Positions 57,254 to 64,000 of a DNA stretch of 64,000 nucleotides are shown one piece after another; positions within the stretch are counted from its first letter, which is position 1, and each line of letters opens with the position of its first letter. Where the stretch lies: assembly GCA_930367215.1 (NCBI GenBank), contig OV884057.1, forward strand, positions 246,972,830 through 247,036,829, read 5' to 3'. This DNA comes from Pollenia angustigena (Eukaryota; Arthropoda; Insecta; Diptera; Polleniidae). The notes under the pieces were generated by a model. The model saw nothing but the letters and a program-made list of their open reading frames with translations. It did no database searches and was not told where the DNA came from. The position numbers and the translations under genes are program-made.

Positions 57254-58094
57254 GGCGGCATGAAATAACCCCCCAAAATATAACCCCCCAAAAAAATAAT
57301 GAAATAACCCCCCAAAGCGTGGGGCCTTATTTCATATGCAATAAAGCCCCAATTTTGAAAATGAAATTAACCCCCAACGAAATGAAATAACGCCCCAAAC
57401 ATAAATGAAATAATTCCCTAATTTTTGGGGGCTTATTTCATATGAATAAAACCCCAATTTCTGAAATGAAATAGGAGCCCAATATATGTAATACAATTAA
57501 TTCTACAGTTTTGCTTTAAAGAATCACGCGATAGATATCATGGTATGAAATATCAGACACAAGCTTCGCCAAGTACGGCTTTGCTGCATAGCCGGCCTTC
57601 GGCCGGACGCAATGACTTTTTCCTCTATGGTGTACCAAACACCGGCTTCGCTAACTAAAGCTTCTCTGCATAGCGCCACGATTTTCTCCTCTATAGTATA
57701 AAAATACCGAATCGACCCGGCTACGCACAGAAGCTTTAGTTAGCGAAGCCGTTGTTTGGTATACCATATAGAAGAAAATCATTGCGCCCGGCCGAAGGCC
57801 GGCTATGCAGGCGGCTTTATTTATCGAAGCCGGTGCTCTGTATACCAAAGTGGATAAATCCTTGCGCCCAAAATAAATTTTAAAATGAAATAGTCCCCCA
57901 AAAAATATATTGGGGCTTTATTTCATAATGATTTTTTGGGGGATAATTTCATATGAAATAATACCCCAATTAAAAAAATGAAATAACACCTCAAACAAAA
58001 TGAAATAATCCCCCAAAAATCGTTTTTGTTGTTCTCTGTACAAACTTTTGGGGGGTTATTTCATTATTTTTTTGGGGGGTTATTTCATGCCGCC
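57254..58094. mobile_element. MULE-like 841-bp element with 9-bp target duplication
   Basis: Both ends read GGCGGCATGAAATAACCCCC when read inward. The 9-bp flank AATCACTCC is identical at 57245-57253 and 58095-58103. Each terminal region of about 220 bp holds about seven copies of a unit like ATGAAATAACCCCCCAA in both orientations. The centre (about 57570-57815) is a separate, GC-rich inverted repeat with GCCGGCCTTCGGCCGG and CGGCTTCGCTAACTAAAGCT. A 9-bp duplication with long inverted ends is the Mutator/MULE pattern. It has no coding capacity. Confidence 0.8.
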
Positions 58095-58523
58095 AATCAC
58101 TCCTATATAATCAAAAAAGGGCGGAATAATATGGAGTGCCTAGGGAGGAAGCAGGCCTAAATCCGCCACTGAATATTGTACAAGTATTAATCTGCTAAAC
58201 ATAATTTTATAACAAAAATAAGATTAAAAGTGTATTGAAAACAACTTTCAAATTCTTGCCTTTTTCGATTTCCAGCACACCCCTAATAGTTTCTTAAATT
58301 TGACATTGCGATCTACAGAACACCTGTTATCTAATTTCAAGTCAAAATCGCAAATGTTAAGCGTTTTGCTTTATTAGAACAAGAGCTGAATTTCTTGGTA
58401 TTGATATGTTTACATTTGTTTAATCAACAAAATTTTTTAGAAATATAATTCGCACACGTCTTAAGTGTCAACAAAATATTTTTTTATGTTATTTAGCCAA
58501 AAATTATGCCTAGTGTCCAACAT

Positions 58524-60800
58524 TTTTTTTTTCAAATTTATTTACAAATTAATTCATTTACAATTGTTGGTCTCAGCGCCTTAAAGGCATTGTTGAGACA
58601 AGTTGGCTTAATAATATTTTCCATAAAAATTATATGTTAAATACAGAAAAAAAGAAAAACAAAAGAAAAAAAAAATATGTATGTATTTCAAAAAGTTAAT
58701 TAAATTAATTTGAGATCATTTAAATCGATAACATTATATAAAAAGTTCATTTATATATTGCCGAATGTGTTGTTTAGGAAGTGTTTTAAAGACGGAAATT
58801 CTATTTTAATTTTTTAAAATTAGGGGTAATTTATTAAATTCACGACTACCCATAAATTCCACGCGCTGTTTAGAAGTTTCCAACCTACACCAGGCGATTC
58901 TTAAGTCTTCATTATTTCTTGTATTTATCACATGATTGTTCCTCATGAAATGTATAGTGTGATGCCCAATATTGTGCAGATACTTGAATACGTATGTGAG
59001 AAGTTGCATCCTGTAAATACCATAAATGGGCAAAACTGTTTGACATTTATCAATATATAACGATGTAGTTGGGTATGTTATTGGCAGATTGTAGACAGTC
59101 TTTAGAGCTTTATTTTGCATACGTTGAAGGGCTTTAAATTCATTACTCTTTTTATAACCAAAACAAATGGTTACCTAATTCAAAGCCATTTGAATTATAG
59201 ACTGAAAGTTTAGTATCTTTATCAAACTTATTTTTTTATTTATACAAAATACCAACCGATTGCGCTGTTTTTTTTTCTTGAAAATTGTAGGTGTTCATTC
59301 CAAGCGAGATTGCTTTGTAAAATTATACCCAAGTATTTAATGCTGGGTACACACTATGCAACACATTTACGCAATCTAGTGAATTAAATTCATTTTCATT
59401 CATTCCAGATTGCATCAACATCAAAACGCTTTGATATTTTGAGGTTGCATTGAAACAGATTGCATGTAGATTGCACTGTGTGCACCCAGCATTATGCTAG
59501 TGGTTTCAAAAATTTCTCTACCATCAACAAACACTGAAAAGGTGTTAGTTTGACGGGTGGGCCTAAATCTTAGTAACTGAGTTTTATCTGCGTTTAAAAC
59601 AAGTTTGTTTATCCGTGCAAACTCAGATATCAAAGCTGCATCACGTTCCATGTATGTAAGCTCTTACTACCGTCTCGTGCTTATATGGACAAAATAAGCA
59701 AATATCATCCGCATACATAAATATGTTACCAGTAAGGTCAAGGTTATGTAAGTCATTGAGAAAAATGATAAACAACAAGGGCCCGAGTACACTACCCTGA
59801 GGCACGCCATATGAAACTGCACGTAATGAGCTTTTAACTTTATCAATTTGTACAAACTGCTGCCGTTTAGTTAAATAACTCTACAATAAGAGCAAGTCCT
59901 TCCCGAAAATACCGTAAAATTTTAGTTTTTGAAGCAAAATACAATGAGGTCAAAAGCCTTGCTTAAATCATAAAAAATGCCAGCTACGCCGCTTTGTCCT
60001 TCATCCAAACTTTTACAAATGAAATTAACAACATTAACGTCTGCTTCTTCTGTTCCACATCCTTTTCTGAAACCATATTGAAAGTTGTTAAGTAAATTAT
60101 TGCTATATATATACGATGAAATTTGGTTACATAAAATTCTTTCAAAAACATTGTTTATTATTGTTTATTGGATTTTTTCTCTTAGGTACAGGAGCAACTT
60201 TATAAATTTTTAGGACACTCGGGTAGGTGCTTGTGCTTATAATACTATTAAAAACATTCACAAGGTAAGGTGTTACTTCATTTACACACTTGAACAATAT
60301 TTTTGCTGAAATATTGTCGTAACCACAACTTTTATTCGGTGTCAATTGCAATATAACACTTTCCATCTCAACTAGTGTTGTAAAATTAAATGCAAACCTT
60401 GTTGTGCATCGAGTAAGTGTTCTAAGAGAATTTATGGAATCAGTTGGCAAAACCTGAATTTGTGACCTTAAACTGGCCACTGATTGAACAAAATATTTAT
60501 TCAAAACCTCAGATTTTTCCAAATCATCAGAAATATCATCACCGTTATCATGTTTAATGGGTAAAGACCGCTGTGAACTTCTACCAAGCTTTTCATTTAT
60601 AAACTTCCAACTTTTTTTTGGATCTTATTTAACATTTTCTAAACCATTTTTATAAAAGTTATTCATAGATTCTCTACATTCCTTTTTTATTATGAAGTAT
60701 TTTCTTTACATCTTCATTTATTATTTTTATATACGATTAATTTTTGCAGATTGCCGTTAATCCAAGGTGTAATTGTCTAGCATTTTAGTATCAATTCTCT
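58524..60800 (-). pseudogene. Jockey-type LINE, 5'-truncated and frameshifted
   Basis: On the minus strand the protein can be followed in order. The region between endonuclease and polymerase lies near 60780-60530 (ECRESMNNFYKNGLENV, DPKKSWKFINEKLG). Reverse transcriptase blocks follow: NKSCGYDNISAKILFKCVNE (60350), YGFRKGCGTEEA (60060), DLSKAFD (59960), GPLLFI (59780) and YADDICLFC (59700). Next come LVLNADKTQLLRF (59600), YLGIILQSNLAWNEH (59320) and the C-terminal domain ending LPLILKN (58806). The 3' end is at an A tract (58524-58533). Several frameshifts inactivate it, and a small element interrupts it at 59340-59492. The endonuclease is missing. Confidence 0.85.
59340..59492. mobile_element. 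small TIR element inside the LINE
   Basis: It is about 153 bp long, from ATGCTGGGTACACAC to its inverse GTGTGCACCCAGCAT. Removing it rejoins the SI-KYLG region of the LINE protein (with a one-base discrepancy). TA or TAA flanks both sides. Confidence 0.7.
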
Positions 60801-60954
60801 TCTGGTTTTTAAGAAAATTCTTTCAGATATCCCCAGAACTGCCTGTGGCTCCTACAATTATTGGCTTCTTACTTTACAGATATGTATAAACAATCTAAAA
60901 TTGCTAATGAAAATAGGAAAACACTAAAAAAAATATAAAGTGAAATCGTAAAAA
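60801..60954. other. no recognised feature
   Basis: Boundary sequence between the LINE and the Tc1-like element. Confidence 0.3.
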
Positions 60955-61505
60955 AATATACTGTGAGCGTCAAAATAAAGTGTACAGCTTGTTTTCCAAT
61001 ATAAAAAGTGTTATGTTAGTTATAAAAAGTTAAATTTCTACTTTTTCAAATTTGATCAGACTTCAAGCTTGCTGAAAATATGTTGCTTCAAAAATTGACG
61101 AAAGCAAGTTGGAGAAAAAAAAACGTAATAAAAGGTAGAAATAAGAAATTCAACGGAAAAAATACATAGATAGTGTATTTACTGAAGCGTGATAGGGTTG
61201 GCTTTTGTAATACGTCCTAAAACAGATGGATCAGCCCAATAGTCGCTCGATATTAACTCAACTAAACATCTGGGAACATTTGGACAGACAAATTAAAAAA
61301 AAAACATAAGCAGCAAGCACTCTCTGAAGACAATTCTGCAGGAAGAGTAGCAGAAATTGTCTACTGCCCCAACTTTAAAATAAGTGGAATCGATGCCAAA
61401 GAAACCAGAAGCCGTCCTAAAGCAAAAAGAATTCAAACAAAGTATTAGCCACTTCAATTTTCTTAGTATTTTAAAAATGTACACTTTTTTGACGCGTTAA
61501 AATCG
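60955..61505 (+). mobile_element. deleted Tc1-like element
   Basis: The left end GTGAGCGTCAAAATAAAGTG, then TACA, is mirrored at the right by TGTACACTTTTTTGACGCG. Only about 550 bp remain of what would be a roughly 1.3-1.7 kb element. It carries the C-terminal transposase remnant listed next. Confidence 0.6.
61200..61461 (+). pseudogene. Tc1-like transposase C-terminal fragment
   Basis: A first frame gives SLDINSTKHLG, corresponding to the SPDLNPIEHLW block that precedes the catalytic glutamate. After a shift the sequence reads NIWTD or HLDRQIKKKHKQ, then VYCPNFKISGIDAK and KAKRIQTKY, the usual Tc1 C terminus. A stop interrupts the first part. It cannot encode an active enzyme. Confidence 0.65.
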
Positions 61506-61550
61506 GAGTAAGTTTGTTTTTTATTGTTTTTAAAGTATTACAAATTGTTA

Positions 61551-61665
61551 TACCCTCCACCACAATTATTAGTTGTGGAGAGGGTAAACGAAGTTTGTCA
61601 TTCCGTGTGAAACGTTTTTATTAATTATGTCAGACCCCATAAACTATATATATAGGGGTGATTCC
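61551..61665 (+). repeat. fragment of INE-1-like family B
   Basis: TATACCCTCCACCACAATTA, GAGAGGGTAAACG and GTCATTCCGTGTGAAACG match the left end of family B. It is cut where the next element begins (AGGGGTGATTCCAAAG). Confidence 0.65.
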
Positions 61666-62189
61666 AAAGTGTTGAACGTGACAGTCGTACGCATAAAAAA
61701 GGCAATACAGTATAACCCGGTTAATTATCCCACGCTTAAATGCCTTTCACGCTTATTTACCTCGAGTTTTAAGTCCCCGATTTTTTTATTCCATTTTTTA
61801 GACAAAAATCCACGTTTAATTGCCATACGCTTAATTACCCGATTCGGATAATTGCCTTAAAAATTTAACTCCCAAAACAAAATTATACCTAAATTTCATT
61901 CGTTTAATTGCCTCAGTACTATTTGACAAAAACACAGCAAGTAATGTAACCAAGTTTTACATGTTAATAATTTGAAAATATGCACTAAAATTTTTTTTAA
62001 AAAATATGCCTAAAAAACAAAATGTGGCTTGATTAAAAGCAAAATATTCAACAAATTAATATGTGCATTAAAAGTTATGTTATGCGATCAAGATTCATAT
62101 AAGAGTTTTATATAATCTAGATACACCAAATTTATAAGATATTTTGTCTTAAAGATATTAAACTTTGAAGTTTGCATGGGGACTATGTT

Positions 62190-62330
62190 TCGTTTTTATG
62201 ACAATTAAACGTATTTACTCAATTTTATCAAATTATCTAAAAACTACTACCTTAACTTTTCGCACAAGGTTTACATGGACATACAACCAGCAAGATGGAT
62301 GGACGGGCGGACGGACACGAAAATATTACC
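62190..62330 (+). repeat. fragment of INE-1-like family A
   Basis: TTTTATCAAATTATCTAAAA, then CGCACAAGGTTTACATGGAC and GACGGGCGGACGGACACG, matches the interior of copies A. Confidence 0.55.
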
Positions 62331-62878
62331 TAAACAAGTGTTTCTGATTCAATCGTTTACTAAACGATGCGTCTAGGTTTCTATGTTATAAGTTGCGAAA
62401 AACATTTATCTTCAACAAAAACTTGCTATGGCTTAAAATTGTACAGTGAAAATTTAATGTAGGTGGCGAAATTAAGGCAACAGAAAACTCATCTGTTAAC
62501 CAGATTTTTAAGCAATTTTTTTATTTATTTTTTAAAAACTTAAAATATGTTTGCAAAAAAATGCAGCAATGGCTACAATATGGAAATTATTTACAAACAA
62601 ATCGATACCAAAATTCATTAAAAGCTCTAAACGCATAAATATATTGTTTCTGATTTCATTGGTCGCACAAGAAAAACCATGCAATTGCATATTTACGTCT
62701 TCCATGTGTAGTAGTAGGATATGACAGGATATCTCAGAAAGCACTACAGACAAAATTTAAGACAACAAATCCCATTGTTTTTTTATTGCTATCTCTTAAG
62801 ATTTAGCTGATACGTGTAAAAATTCCTTTCTTAAATTTTTTCATACATCAAAGTTAAGTTATCTTGTAAATAAATACG

Positions 62879-62983
62879 TCTAATTACCTCACTGAGGTAT
62901 TTAAACGAATTCGCTTAATTACCTCAATGAGGTAGTTAACCGTATTCTTATTATTACCTCAACGAGGTAGTTAAGCGTATTCG
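62879..62983 (+). repeat. three tandem 35-bp units
   Basis: Each unit contains a near-palindrome of the form ACCTCANTGAGGT inside TAATTACCTCA..GAGGTAGTTAA, with a CGTATTC or CGAATTC spacer. Confidence 0.75.
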
Positions 62984-63060
62984 TTTAAATGCTTACCCCG
63001 CATAATTACCCAAAAATATTGGCATTTTTGTCGAGGTAATTATCCGTGGAATACGTAACA

Positions 63061-64000
63061 TTTTAAACAAAAAATATTTTTGTATTTTCTTAACCCTTAA
63101 ATTATCGCACTAAGAAAACACTGTTATCTATGCTAAAGTTTATGGCGGGCGCGATTCTAGGTCAATGATAATGGCAAAAGAAGTAGCGGTTCGAACGTGA
63201 AAAAAACAGAAGTAGTTTTTGTGGCCATGTATAAAAAGGCGTAATTCAACGAAACCTGGCACAATTTTTTAGTCAAACTACTTTCAGAACTTTACGTAGC
63301 AATGTAACATTAAAATGTCTTTGGTTTGATTCCAAAATCGTTTGTATTTTCTTTTTTTTTAAGGCAAAATCTGGGTCGATACGTGACATTTCGAACGTGA
63401 ATTTTTTTCCATAATAATTCAACTGAATAATGATTAAAATAAAATAAAAATTTACCGTTAATCCGAATAACATATTTCTCTTTGAACTCTTCCTTAAATT
63501 ACAGACCATGTTAGAAAATTTTTTTGGAATAATTTATATCAAATATCACCTCTTTTAAGAAAGATAAATATTAAAGAAAACATACAATAAAACATTCTCA
63601 CAAATAAGAAATTACGTGCGCACAACTTTGCAGTCTGATTGTGCATCTAAGTGAACAAATTTATGAGTAAATTTATAAAATTTGTAAAATCTAAATATTT
63701 CTTTATACCAATATCGCTGGTTTTTAATAAGTTTTAAATTTACGGTCACGGTAATGCCCATATATAAAACAAAAAGCGCTGCAAAAAACAATATTGTCTT
63801 CTACCTGGTTAAATGTAATATGTACGTGAAAAAGAAAGAGGGGCTTAAAACTAAGTTTTAGAAGGACTTTTTTGACACGTGAAAGATTTGGGGTGAGGAT
63901 CCGTCGGATTAAAAATGAAGCCACTATCAAGCCATGAACACCGATATGCGATTTAATGAGATAAGACTTTAAATGGTAGCGCTACATATAAAAAACCAAA
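63061..64000. other. no recognised feature
   Basis: AT-rich sequence with short minus-strand frames (63273-63509, 63724-63930) lacking domains. Confidence 0.3.

Larger units (their letters stand above)
52739..58171. mobile_element. 5.4-kb hAT-like composite
   Basis: The left terminus TAGTGGTGGACTTACGCC and the inverted right terminus CAGTGGCGGATTTAGGCC agree at 14 of 18 positions. The flanks GATATTGT (52731-52738) and AATATTGT (58172-58179) agree at seven of eight. These are the terminal repeat and 8-bp duplication expected of a hAT element. No hAT transposase is recognised; the interior has been overwritten by later insertions, or it was always non-autonomous. Both ends lie inside the two halves of foldback element C, which supports the boundaries independently. 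Confidence 0.65.
52641..58285. mobile_element. foldback element C, copy 2, split by a hAT-like element
   Basis: The left arm, CAGGGGTGTGCTGGAAATCG and AACGCAAGAATTTTAAAAG (52641-52730), is mirrored at 58180-58285 (CAAATTCTTGCCTTTTTCGA, TTTCCAGCACACCCCT). Everything between is later insertion. Confidence 0.65.
61666..63060. mobile_element. unclassified element rich in TTAATTACC words
   Basis: From CAGTATAACCCGGTTAATTA at about 61707 to GAGGTAATTATCCGTGGAAT at about 63035, the outer parts carry many CGCTTAATTACC-type words. It also contains a family A fragment (62190-62330). Pogo-like elements start CAGTATAACC, but I see no transposase. The frame at 61627-61851 is repeat sequence. Confidence 0.45.

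Noticed and set aside
57651..57848. Minus-strand frame in the GC-rich centre of the MULE-like element
   Set aside because: The region is an inverted repeat, similar frames arise from both arms, and no domain is recognisable.

Overview
This is AT-rich animal nuclear DNA. It carries one recognisable host gene and a dense, nested set of decayed transposable elements. The gene is the fly reticulon Rtnl1 on the + strand; its common exons match the dipteran protein closely. Together with the repeat style (INE-1-like repeats with TATACCC ends, Jockey-type LINEs, mariner, piggyBac and hAT relics, tRNA-derived SINEs), this points to a brachyceran fly with a large repeat-rich genome. A calyptrate such as a blow fly is my inference. 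No bacterial operon, CRISPR array, rRNA or functional tRNA is visible.

Gene layout. The shared Rtnl1 coding exons are at 48056-48263, 48510-48718, 49855-49960 and 50033-50102. They encode the reticulon homology domain. Three separate short first exons, each ending one base into a codon as the common acceptor requires, lie at 10063-10141, 29884-29950 and 44296-44305. They would give proteins of 223, 219 and 200 residues that differ only at the N terminus. A TCAGTY initiator word lies 126-273 bp upstream of each start. The gene therefore spans about 40 kb, and most of the window is its intron sequence.

Repeat layout. 1-9787, upstream of the first Rtnl1 start: DREF-type sites, a 550-bp hAT-type element with a perfect 8-bp target duplication, an INE-1-like copy, a SINE, and a mariner-like pseudogene split by a foldback element. 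10142-29883: nested INE-1-like copies inside a foldback element, a TTA-flanked foldback element, a truncated LINE, several elements with terminal inverted repeats (TIRs), a SINE and a PIF/Harbinger relic. 29951-48055: a four-level nest at 30443-33345, a second mariner-like pseudogene split by a TA-flanked element, an RNase H fragment of a LINE, foldback elements and two nested hAT-type elements just before the common exons. 48719-49854: an intron mostly filled by a 19-bp minisatellite. 50103-52350: probable 3' UTR and flank. 52641-58285: a Russian-doll composite (foldback element, then a 5.4-kb hAT-like element, then piggyBac and MULE-like elements inside it). 58524-64000: a Jockey-type LINE interrupted by a small element, a deleted Tc1-like element and an element rich in TTAATTACC words.

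The most unusual structures are the 841-bp MULE-like element with 9-bp target duplications and arrays of ATGAAATAACCCCCCAA; the hAT-like composite enclosing it; two foldback elements that share termini and an ATT duplication but have unrelated interiors; a foldback family with a conserved core and diverged arms; and the three-start architecture of Rtnl1. All calls come from reading the sequence by eye. Percent identities, copy numbers and family names need database comparison.
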